A DNA stretch of 31,189 nt from Prolixibacteraceae bacterium UBA5740 (GTDB taxonomy: Bacteria; Bacteroidota; Bacteroidia; Bacteroidales; Prolixibacteraceae), in contig DIFU01000125.1 in assembly GCA_002419285.1 (NCBI GenBank), forward strand, positions 3,704 through 34,892, written 5' to 3'. Shown in pieces: positions 16,845 through 23,746 of the stretch. The position numbers and the translations under genes are program-made. The notes beneath the pieces were generated by a model that was not told where the DNA came from, did no database searches, and saw only the letters and a program-made list of their open reading frames with translations. Each line of letters begins with the position of its first letter. Position 1 is the first letter of the stretch.

Positions 16845-18707
16845 ATGGTTCCATACCTTCAGGTCGAAGAGGTTTCCAAAAGATACGGAGACAGATTGCT
16901 TTTTGAAAATATATCATTTACCATCAATAAGGATGATAAAGTTGCCTTGATTGCAAAGAATGGTGCAGGTAAAACTTCGCTCCTCGATCTGATTGCCGGA
17001 AAGGAATCGCCCGAAAGTGGGAAAATTACCCGAACCAATGATATCAAATTTGGGTATTTCGAACAAATTCCCGACCTCGATCCAGCAAAAACGGTTCTCA
17101 ATGAGATATTCTCAGGAGAAGATGATCGAATTCAGATAATCAGGGAGTTTGAGAATGCGCTAAAGCATCACCGCCAGGAAGATATTGCACGTTTATCGGT
17201 CAAGATTGACCAATTGGGGGCATGGGATGTTGAAGTGGAAATAAGGCAAATTCTTACTCAACTGAAAATCAATAACCTGGATGCCATTGTTGGTGAATTG
17301 TCAGGTGGGCAGAAAAAACGTCTTGCATTGGCAAAGGCCTTGATTGGCCAGCCAGATTTTTTGATTTTGGATGAACCAACAAACCACCTCGACCTCGATA
17401 TGATCGAATGGTTGGAAAAATACCTTGAAAAATCACGGATAACGGTTCTGATGGTTACCCACGACCGGTATTTTCTGGATCGTATATGCAAGGAAATCAT
17501 TGAACTTGAAGATAACGTCATTTATAGATACAGAGGAAATTACAGTTATTACCTCGAAAAAAGGGATGAAAGGATACAATCCCAACAGGCCAGTGTGGCA
17601 AAAGCACAAAATCTACTGAAAACCGAAATCGACTGGATCAGGCGTATGCCAAAAGCACGATCGACCAAAGCAAAATACAGGGTTGATGCTTTTGACCAGC
17701 TACAGGATCAAGCCCGACAGAAATCAAATGAAAAGGCCGTGAGTTTCGACATGAAATCAGCCAGGCTCGGTAAAAAAATCCTTGAAATCCACGGAGTAAG
17801 TAAATCTTACCCTCCGGTAAACCTGATAGAAAATTTTTCCTATAGCTTTTCCCGCTTTGAAAAGGTTGGGATCATTGGTGATAACGGATCCGGAAAGAGT
17901 ACATTTTTAAACCTGATTACAGGTTTGGTTAAGCCCGATGCAGGAGAGATCGAAACCGGTCAAACTATCAAATTTGGATACTACCGGCAGGACGGAATTC
18001 AGTTCGATGCAAAGGAAAAGGTAATCGATGCCGTAACGAAAATTGCAGAGGATGTTCAACTCGAAGGCGGAGTCAGACTAAGTGCTTCCCAGTTGCTGAC
18101 CCGATTTTTATTCCCCCCTTCCGTACAATACGATTTTATCGAAAAGCTAAGCGGTGGAGAAAAACGAAGGCTCTATCTTTGTACAATCCTCATGCAAAAC
18201 CCCAACTTCCTGATACTCGATGAACCGACCAACGATCTAGATATCATGACGTTAAATGTACTCGAAGATTATCTGGAGAATTTTGACGGTTGTGTGATCA
18301 TCGTTTCTCACGATCGGTTTTTTATGGATAAAATTGCCGACCACTTGTTTGTATTTGATGGGAAAGGGTTGATAACCGACTTTCCCGGGAACTACACCCA
18401 ATACAGGAACATGATTGAAGAAGAAGCTTCGGACCGAAAGCCTGAATTAATTAAAGTGACAGTGGAAACACCACGTACCAAAAATGCCGATAACAGCAAA
18501 CTAACATACAAGGAAAAGAGGGAACTGGAGCAACTGGAGGGAGAAATCCCCCGCCTGGAGAATAAGAAAAAAGAAATGGAAGAACTCTTGAATTCAGGCA
18601 CGCTCGACCATGATTCCCTGTTCAGGAAGTCACAGGAAATTGTACTTTTATCAGAACAGCTGGAAGTGCTGGAGACGAGATGGCTCGAATTGAGTGAAAG
18701 AGGATGA
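16845..18707 (+). CDS. uup: ABC-F ATPase, Uup type
   Basis: ABC-F proteins are soluble twin ATPases that bind the ribosomal E site and relieve stalled translation; Uup members also affect DNA transactions. The ATG at 16845 (MVPYLQVEEVSKRYGD) is preferred over the TTG at 16839 and gives 620 residues. The first ATPase has Walker A AKNGAGKTS (37-45), signature LSGGQ (152-156) and Walker B LILDEPTNHLD. The linker (about 235-300) contains the typical WIRRMPKARSTKAKYR segment. The second ATPase has GDNGSGKST (345-353), LSGGEKRR and LILDEPTNDLD. A C-terminal coiled coil (about 550-620, ELEQLEGEIPRLENKKKEME) marks it as Uup rather than EttA or an antibiotic-resistance subtype. The upstream hairpin may control it. 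Confidence 0.93.
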   Translation: MVPYLQVEEVSKRYGDRLLFENISFTINKDDKVALIAKNGAGKTSLLDLIAGKESPESGKITRTNDIKFGYFEQIPDLDPAKTVLNEIFSGEDDRIQIIREFENALKHHRQEDIARLSVKIDQLGAWDVEVEIRQILTQLKINNLDAIVGELSGGQKKRLALAKALIGQPDFLILDEPTNHLDLDMIEWLEKYLEKSRITVLMVTHDRYFLDRICKEIIELEDNVIYRYRGNYSYYLEKRDERIQSQQASVAKAQNLLKTEIDWIRRMPKARSTKAKYRVDAFDQLQDQARQKSNEKAVSFDMKSARLGKKILEIHGVSKSYPPVNLIENFSYSFSRFEKVGIIGDNGSGKSTFLNLITGLVKPDAGEIETGQTIKFGYYRQDGIQFDAKEKVIDAVTKIAEDVQLEGGVRLSASQLLTRFLFPPSVQYDFIEKLSGGEKRRLYLCTILMQNPNFLILDEPTNDLDIMTLNVLEDYLENFDGCVIIVSHDRFFMDKIADHLFVFDGKGLITDFPGNYTQYRNMIEEEASDRKPELIKVTVETPRTKNADNSKLTYKEKRELEQLEGEIPRLENKKKEMEELLNSGTLDHDSLFRKSQEIVLLSEQLEVLETRWLELSERG

Positions 18708-18760
18708 TTGCAGGGAGGATTCCCGATTATGATTCATCGGTCTAACTTAAATTTCTAAAC

Positions 18761-19396
18761 ATGTTTGAAGAAAACCTGTTAAACACATTTCAATTTCTGG
18801 AACCAGAACTCCAGAAAGAAATTCTTGAAACCGGAAGATACAAAACCTTTGAGATGGGCGAAAACTTGATCCGCGAGGGGCAATATATCTCAGGTTTTCC
18901 ACTTGTTATAAAAGGTCTCATCAGGGTAACCAAGAAAAATCCTGAAGGAAATGAATTGCTGCTCTACTATCTTAAAGAAAATGAAGTTTGTGCCATGTCA
19001 CTGACTTGTTGTATGACAAGACAGGTGAGCCAGGTAAATGCAGTTGCAGAGGAGCCGGTGCAGGTAATCATTTTGCCAGTCGAATATCTGGATATCTGGA
19101 TGAATAAATATCCACTCTGGAAACAATTTGTGATGCAGACATTCCAAAACAGGTTCAGGGAACTGATTGATGTTGTAGAAGCCATTGCTTTCATGAAATT
19201 GGATGAGCGCCTGATTCGCTTTTTTGAAGAAAGATTTTCCAAAACAGGCCTACGAACTTATGAAGGCACCCATCTTGATCTTGCATTACAACTTAATTCC
19301 TCAAGAGAAGTTATTTCACGATTGTTAAAAAAGCTTGAGAATCAAGGAAAAATAAAAATGAATCGAAATTTTGTCGATTATTCCAGGCTTCTGTGA
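18761..19396 (+). CDS. Crp/Fnr-family transcriptional regulator
   Basis: The 211-residue protein has an N-terminal cyclic-nucleotide-binding-like beta-roll (about 15-115, FEMGENLIREGQYISGFPLVIKG) and a long dimerisation helix near 120-150. A C-terminal winged helix-turn-helix follows (about 155-211, DLALQLNSSREVISRLLKKLENQG). The roll lacks the full cAMP-binding signature. It has Cys residues at CAMSLTCC, which are not the four-Cys N-terminal pattern of Fnr, so the ligand is unknown. The start ATG at 18761 follows uup by 53 bases. A long 3' region with two hairpins follows. In Bacteroidota such proteins often control respiration, stress or metabolism (family knowledge); the targets here are unknown. 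Confidence 0.85.
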   Translation: MFEENLLNTFQFLEPELQKEILETGRYKTFEMGENLIREGQYISGFPLVIKGLIRVTKKNPEGNELLLYYLKENEVCAMSLTCCMTRQVSQVNAVAEEPVQVIILPVEYLDIWMNKYPLWKQFVMQTFQNRFRELIDVVEAIAFMKLDERLIRFFEERFSKTGLRTYEGTHLDLALQLNSSREVISRLLKKLENQGKIKMNRNFVDYSRLL

Positions 19397-19441
19397 CTTA
19401 AATTACATTCTCATTCGTGCCTACAAAATAAATTTGTCGCA

Positions 19442-19463
19442 GTTAAATGGTCAAACATTTAAC
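19442..19463. repeat. Perfect inverted repeat in the 3' region of the Crp/Fnr gene
   Basis: GTTAAATG (19442-19449) and CATTTAAC (19456-19463) are perfect 8-base arms with a 6-base loop. The arms are A/T-rich and no T-run follows directly. It could be an RNA hairpin in the transcript or a protein-binding site. Confidence 0.5.
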
Positions 19464-19514
19464 CTTGCTTCATAATTTTTTGGGTTAAAATCGGTTAGTA
19501 GTTGAAGGTTGTTA

Positions 19515-19550
19515 ATGCCAGTCTCTGAAGAGTCTGGCATTTTCTTTTTT
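19515..19550 (+). terminator. Intrinsic terminator downstream of the Crp/Fnr gene
   Basis: ATGCCAG (19515-19521) pairs with CTGGCAT (19534-19540), and the loop itself pairs as CTCT/AGAG, giving an almost continuous stem followed by TTTTCTTTTTT. It lies about 120 bases after the stop codon at 19396. Confidence 0.85.
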
Positions 19551-19739
19551 ACTCCTCCCCTCCTCGATAAGCTGCAATTCTTCTCGGTCTGACAGTTTGA
19601 TGATGGCAGAAAATTCCATCGTAATAAGACATATGCACATAAGAAAAGATTTCAGGATTCCATGTCAGCGCCTAAAGCAACCATAATATTGCTGCATGGC
19701 TTACCCATGTCTTTATCAAAGTCTGATCAACTTCGTATC

Positions 19740-19814
19740 TTGTATAGTTCTTGTATAGTTATTGTATAGTTATTGTGTATTATTCACTATACAATAGGTA
19801 TCGAATAGGTACGA
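19740..19814. repeat. Array of 11-bp tandem repeats
   Basis: TTGTATAGTT plus C or A occurs three times in exact 11-base steps (19740-19750, 19751-19761, 19762-19772), then a degenerate fourth unit begins TTGTGTAT. An inverted copy, ACTATACAA, follows at 19786-19794. The next two units, AATAGGTATCG (19793-19803) and AATAGGTACGA (19804-19814), also repeat with an 11-base period. Eleven bases is about one helical turn, so all units present the same DNA face. Confidence 0.8.
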
Positions 19815-19983
19815 CATATATGGAAATGATAAGGCTTTGATCGGGAGCGGTTCAGGATGTGTTGTAGCTTTCGGGAAACCCAAAGAGTGATGGAATAACT
19901 ATAAAGTGTTGGTTGCTTAAGCGAATAATTCCTCAATCGACAGTAAATTGTTTGAATCTGTCTTAACGCAATATCAATTTCAT

Positions 19984-20010
19984 AAAAAAAAGCTGCCCTT
20001 GTGAGGCAGC
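19984..20010 (-). terminator. Intrinsic terminator of the Gfo/Idh lipoprotein gene
   Basis: On the minus strand, GCTGCC (20010-20005), a 7-base loop and GGCAGC (19997-19992) are followed by eight T residues (19991-19984). It begins about 25 bases after the stop codon at 20036. Confidence 0.88.
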
Positions 20011-20035
20011 CTTTATCGCTGATATTTTGCAATCG

Positions 20036-21367
20036 TTATACGAGTGTCCAGCCTTCGCGATACTGGTAGTGCATCAATGCAGTGGCAGCACCATCGGTAT
20101 CATCAACGAATGTTTCAGTAGCCGGATCCCATTTAATGGTCCGTTTCAGTTCGCAGGCAATGTTGCCAAGTGTACAAACTGTACAAGTCCTGTGGCCGAT
20201 TTCAACCGGAACAACGGGATCTTTGCGTTCACGCACCGATTCCACGAAATTGATCTGGTGAGGTATTTTTGTTTCATATGGAGTATCATCGGCACCTTCA
20301 ACCTTTGCAGGTTCCCATTCGGGATTTGAAGCTTTGAAATGCTCACGCGATACTTCAATCCAACCGTTTTCACCAATGAATTTAACACCTTTTGTCAGTT
20401 GCTCATCGAAAGGCTCAGAAGTGAATACCGTTCCACTTGCGTAAGTGAACGACATAAACTCAGTACCGTCACCAATGGGAGAAATTTCAACCGGACCGCT
20501 GTTATCCATACCAAGTCCCCATTGTACGATGTCGAACATGTGTGCGCCCCAGTCGGTAGTGAAGCCACCACCCATTTCCTTATACCAGCGCCATGCTCCC
20601 CAAATGGTCTCATCTTGTGGTGGATCCAGGGAAATTGGCGGATTCAGTTCATTGTTATAATGAATGGTTGCGGGCAGTGGTCCTAACCATGCATCCCAGT
20701 TCAGATCAGCGGGAAGGGTTTCCTCGGCCAGATCATAGGGTTTTGGAGGAGCACCAACATAAGCGTGCGCTTTGGTGATTTTTCCAAGGGTACCATCCTG
20801 AACCAACTTGACAGCATGCTGGAAATTGGGGTCAGACCTCTGCTGGCTACCAACGGCAAGAATCACGTTGTTCTCACGGACAGCCTTGCGCAGTTCCTGG
20901 CCTTCAGTAATGGTGAAGGTAAGCGGTTTTTCAAGGTAAACATCCTTTTTTGCCTTACACGCCGCGATGGCAATACGGGCATGTTGATGGTCAGGAGTGG
21001 CGATTACGACTGCATCGATATCTTCCCGGCCAATGATATCTTCAAATTTTTCGTAAATCTGAACTTCGGCTTCGATACCATTTTCGGAATAGTATTCGGT
21101 AACCCTTTTCTGGAACCGCTTGGTTTTTACACCATAAACATCGGCACCTGCTACAACTTTTACACCTGGCAACTGGATAAAACCATTCAGAAGGAACATA
21201 GCTTGCCTTCCAAGACCGATGAATCCCAGTCTGAGCTCAGATACGGTTGCTACCGGAGCCTGTTTGCACGAAGTGATTCCTGGCAGAATTGCCATACCGG
21301 CAAACCCGACTGCGGCAGTGCCCAGGAAATGACGACGTGTCAACCCTTTTTTTGTCTGATCTTTCAT
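20036..21367 (-). CDS. Tat-exported Gfo/Idh/MocA-family oxidoreductase (probable lipoprotein)
   Basis: The 443-residue protein has a twin-arginine signal (LTRRHFLGTA, residues 9-18), a hydrophobic stretch and then GITSC, which fits a lipobox with Cys34. It is therefore probably folded in the cytoplasm with its nucleotide and anchored outside. A Rossmann fold follows (LGFIGLGRQAMFL, about 47-60), then ATPDHQH and the family hallmark EKPLT (146-150). Members oxidise or reduce sugars with tightly bound NAD(P); exported Bacteroidota relatives take part in 3-keto-glycoside chemistry (family knowledge). It is divergent from the LacI-type regulator across a 319-base region with two palindromes, which suggests control by that regulator. 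The sugar substrate is unknown. Confidence 0.87.
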   Translation of the reverse strand: MKDQTKKGLTRRHFLGTAAVGFAGMAILPGITSCKQAPVATVSELRLGFIGLGRQAMFLLNGFIQLPGVKVVAGADVYGVKTKRFQKRVTEYYSENGIEAEVQIYEKFEDIIGREDIDAVVIATPDHQHARIAIAACKAKKDVYLEKPLTFTITEGQELRKAVRENNVILAVGSQQRSDPNFQHAVKLVQDGTLGKITKAHAYVGAPPKPYDLAEETLPADLNWDAWLGPLPATIHYNNELNPPISLDPPQDETIWGAWRWYKEMGGGFTTDWGAHMFDIVQWGLGMDNSGPVEISPIGDGTEFMSFTYASGTVFTSEPFDEQLTKGVKFIGENGWIEVSREHFKASNPEWEPAKVEGADDTPYETKIPHQINFVESVRERKDPVVPVEIGHRTCTVCTLGNIACELKRTIKWDPATETFVDDTDGAATALMHYQYREGWTLV

Positions 21368-21423
21368 TTTTGTTTTTTTGATTAGTGATTAAAAATTCTT
21401 AATTCTATTTCTTGTTTGGTTAT

Positions 21424-21444
21424 AAACCTATGACAATTAGGTTT
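21424..21444. promoter_or_regulatory. Inverted repeat overlapping the probable Gfo/Idh promoter
   Basis: AAACCTA (21424-21430) and TAGGTTT (21438-21444) are perfect arms around a 7-base spacer. Read on the minus strand, the left arm is part of TAGGTTTA (21430-21423), one base from the TAnnTTTG -7 consensus, with GTTGA 16 bases upstream as a possible -33. A bound protein would block the promoter. Confidence 0.5.
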
Positions 21445-21622
21445 TTCAACTGTAAAATTATAAATGTTGAAACAACAATAACCATTTAAACCAAAAACTC
21501 TTTACATTTTCTTCCATAAGGAGCTTAGCGGTCAATGGACAAATGTATCAACTCCATTTTATTCTGTGAAATTTACAAATAGAAAATTCCTAAAGAAGTT
21601 GGAATATTTTAAAAAAACCCTC

Positions 21623-21642
21623 TTCCGTGTACGAACACGGAA
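21623..21642. promoter_or_regulatory. Probable LacI-type operator
   Basis: TTCCGTGT-ACGA-ACACGGAA is a perfect 8-base-arm palindrome with a central CG, a form typical of LacI/GalR operators. It lies 45 bases before the proposed start of the LacI-type gene and covers the position expected for the -33 element of the -7 box at 21654. It fits autorepression. No second copy was seen in front of the SDR gene. Confidence 0.6.
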
Positions 21643-21653
21643 ATAATTTTTGC

Positions 21654-21661
21654 TAAATTTG
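21654..21661 (+). promoter_or_regulatory. Putative -7 box for the LacI-type gene
   Basis: TAAATTTG exactly matches TAnnTTTG. Transcription would begin near 21668, about 18 bases before the proposed ATC start codon, and well before the GTG at 21762. Confidence 0.5.
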
Positions 21662-21686
21662 AATAATAAAAAGTAAATCAGGAGCC

Positions 21687-22751
21687 ATCGAAAAGAAAAC
21701 ACAAATAAGAATTAAGGACATCGCTCTCAAGGCTGGTGTTTCAATCGGGACGGTTGACAGGGTGCTGCACAACCGGGGCGAAGTTGCTGAACAGACTCGA
21801 AACAAGATTCTCAAAATTGTCAATGATCTCAATTATCAGCCAAATATACTGGCGAGTACCCTGGCTTCTAAAAAACCGGTTTTGTTTGTCACCCTTTTTC
21901 CACAGCCTCCATCTCCCGATGCATATTGGAACAAACCACTGGCCGGTGTTCGCAAAAGAATCGCTGAATTACAACCCTATGGTATCATTTCAGAGAATCT
22001 GACCTTCAGTCAAGTCGACTCGGCTGATTTCACCACGCAAGCTGCCAGAGTGATTGAGCTTAATCCGGATGGAGTAATACTGGCACCTTTTTACTCAAGG
22101 GAAGCCTATAAGCTCGTCGATGTTTTAAAACAAAAGCATATCCCCTTCATATTCATTGATTCAGAATTGAAAAATGCAGGTCCAATTGCTTATGTGGGCC
22201 AGGATTCTTTCCGCAGCGGAATGGTAGCTGGCAAACTAATGGGTCTGATTACCCCTCCTGAGTTACCAGTGATCGTTGTTCACTTTGCCAAAGAAATGGA
22301 CAACATGAACCACCTTGTGGAAAGGGAACGGGGATTTTATGAATGGTTCAGAATACATCAACCTGAAAAATCAATCATTACCCGGGAAGTGGGAAACACA
22401 ACCGATAGCTCATGGGAATTGGACATGTTAACCGATATCGGGAACCTGAAACCTGTCGGGATTTTTGTCACAAATTCAAAGGTTTTTATGTTGGCCCGGC
22501 TTCTCGAGCAAGCTGGAATTAACGGGATCCGGTTAATTGGACACGATCTCCTGGAACAGAACCGAAAGTACCTCCGACAGGAAATTGTAAGTTTCCTGAT
22601 TTGCCAAAGGCCTGAAGAGCAAGGCTATAATGCAATCGACAGGTTATTTCAGCATGTCATACGCAGGAAAAAAGTGGATGAAGCCAATTATACGTCCATT
22701 GATATTGTAACCAGCGAAAATGTAGATTATTACCGTGAATTTAAGCACTGA
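21687..22751 (+). CDS. LacI-family transcriptional regulator with apparent ATC start codon
   Basis: The frame encodes an N-terminal LacI helix-turn-helix (IRIKDIALKAGVSIGTVDRV, residues 7-26, then LHNRGEV). A hinge and a periplasmic-binding-protein-like sugar-binding domain follow (about 65-354). The frame is open from just after a TGA at 21660, yet it contains no ATG, GTG or TTG before GTG 21762, which is Val26 inside the helix-turn-helix and would destroy DNA binding. The best start is ATC at 21687: it lies 3 bases after an AGGAG sequence, begins (I/M)EKKTQIRIKDIA as in relatives, and gives 354 residues. Either a rare non-AUG start or a base error explains this. It probably controls the sugar-acid genes that follow and its own promoter; ligand unknown. 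Confidence 0.8.
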   Translation: MEKKTQIRIKDIALKAGVSIGTVDRVLHNRGEVAEQTRNKILKIVNDLNYQPNILASTLASKKPVLFVTLFPQPPSPDAYWNKPLAGVRKRIAELQPYGIISENLTFSQVDSADFTTQAARVIELNPDGVILAPFYSREAYKLVDVLKQKHIPFIFIDSELKNAGPIAYVGQDSFRSGMVAGKLMGLITPPELPVIVVHFAKEMDNMNHLVERERGFYEWFRIHQPEKSIITREVGNTTDSSWELDMLTDIGNLKPVGIFVTNSKVFMLARLLEQAGINGIRLIGHDLLEQNRKYLRQEIVSFLICQRPEEQGYNAIDRLFQHVIRRKKVDEANYTSIDIVTSENVDYYREFKH

Positions 22752-22846
22752 TTCCCAGATAAAATCGGGGACGTAAAAAGGCAAATAGTATTTGTTGAAG
22801 ATTTTAGATTAAGGGATAAGAAGTATAAAAAGATAAAATATCAGAA

Positions 22847-23698
22847 ATGAAAAACGCATCGTTCGACGACCTGAAAGGAAAAGTTGCAGTCGTAACCGGC
22901 GGAGCCGGTGTTATTGGGAAGGCTATCGTGAATGCCATGGCTGCTGCCGGCATGAAAATAGCCATCGCTGACATCAATGAAGCACTTGCAAATGAGGTTG
23001 CAGCTGAAATTGCCGCCGAAACAGGTGCAACCATCATTGGAGTCGAGGCAAATGTCCTCGACAAGGTATCACTTGAAAAAGCCAGGGAAGAAATCAATGC
23101 AAAACTTGGTGAAATTGATGTCCTTATCAATGGTGCCGGAGGCAATCATCCCAAAGCCACAACCCGGGTTGAACAAATGGAAGAAAAAGATTTGGATGAT
23201 CTTTCCGGAACCTTTTACGGTCTCGATCCGGCGAGTTTCGACAGTGTATTTGCCTTAAATTTCAAGGGCACAGTTTTGCCTACCATGGTTTTTACCATCG
23301 ATATGCTCAGAAACCAAAAGGGGGTTGTACTTAACATTTCATCCATGAATTCATTTAAACCCCTCACCAAAATTCCTGCTTATTCTGCCGCCAAATCATC
23401 GGTCAACAACTTTACACAATGGCTGGCTGTACACCTGGCCAAGGTGGGCATCAGGGTCAATGCCATCGCTCCGGGGTTCTTCATTACAAACCAAAACCGA
23501 TTTCTGGTGATGGATGAAAAAACCGGCAACTATTCAGAGCGTGGCCGTAAAATTGTCAACAACACGCCTATGGGAAAATTTGGGGAACCTGAAGACCTTC
23601 AGGGCACTACCCTATTCCTTCTTTCAGATATATCATCATTCGTCACGGGCATCGTAATTCCTGTAGATGGGGGTTACAGTGCATTTGGCGGTGTTTAA
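22847..23698 (+). CDS. SDR-family oxidoreductase, probable D-mannonate oxidoreductase (fructuronate reductase)
   Basis: The 283-residue protein is a classical short-chain dehydrogenase. It has TGGAGVIG (17-24) for NAD(P), and NGAGGNHPKATT (95-106), which is a hallmark of the SDR-type D-mannonate oxidoreductases such as B. subtilis YjmF. The catalytic residues are Ser166 and the YSAAK pair Tyr179/Lys183. The reaction would be D-fructuronate to D-mannonate, a step of glucuronate catabolism to 2-keto-3-deoxygluconate; the substrate is inferred from this motif and from the KDG-kinase-like neighbour. It starts 95 bases after the LacI-type gene and probably begins the operon. No mannonate dehydratase (UxuA) is present in the window. 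Confidence 0.85.
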   Translation: MKNASFDDLKGKVAVVTGGAGVIGKAIVNAMAAAGMKIAIADINEALANEVAAEIAAETGATIIGVEANVLDKVSLEKAREEINAKLGEIDVLINGAGGNHPKATTRVEQMEEKDLDDLSGTFYGLDPASFDSVFALNFKGTVLPTMVFTIDMLRNQKGVVLNISSMNSFKPLTKIPAYSAAKSSVNNFTQWLAVHLAKVGIRVNAIAPGFFITNQNRFLVMDEKTGNYSERGRKIVNNTPMGKFGEPEDLQGTTLFLLSDISSFVTGIVIPVDGGYSAFGGV

Positions 23699-23746
23699 CC
23701 TGACAGTCAATTCAAAAGATCATCAAAAACCAATAACAGATACTTT

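Larger units (their letters stand above)
19551..20035. other. Gene-poor intergenic region
   Basis: I see no convincing protein-coding gene here; the one open frame on the minus strand (19787-20032) has no recognisable features and crosses the terminator of the next gene. The region holds the 11-bp repeat array at 19740-19814 and the terminator of the Gfo/Idh gene at 19984-20010. The rest (19551-19739 and 19815-19983) shows no structure I can name. Confidence 0.6.
21368..21686. promoter_or_regulatory. Divergent regulatory region between the Gfo/Idh and LacI-type genes
   Basis: This A/T-rich 319-base gap holds no gene. It contains the inverted repeat at 21424-21444 near the minus-strand gene, the operator-like palindrome at 21623-21642 and the -7 box at 21654-21661 near the plus-strand gene. 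A short GTTGAAACAAC palindrome lies near 21466. Nothing recognisable is present between about 21480 and 21620. Confidence 0.65.

Noticed and set aside
19740..19814. Reading the 11-bp array as a CRISPR array
   Set aside because: Units are only 11 bases with no unique spacers between them, and there are no cas genes in the window.
19787..20032. Possible 81-residue minus-strand gene in the gene-poor region
   Set aside because: It contains the terminator hairpin of the Gfo/Idh gene near its start, has no domain, and its composition looks random.
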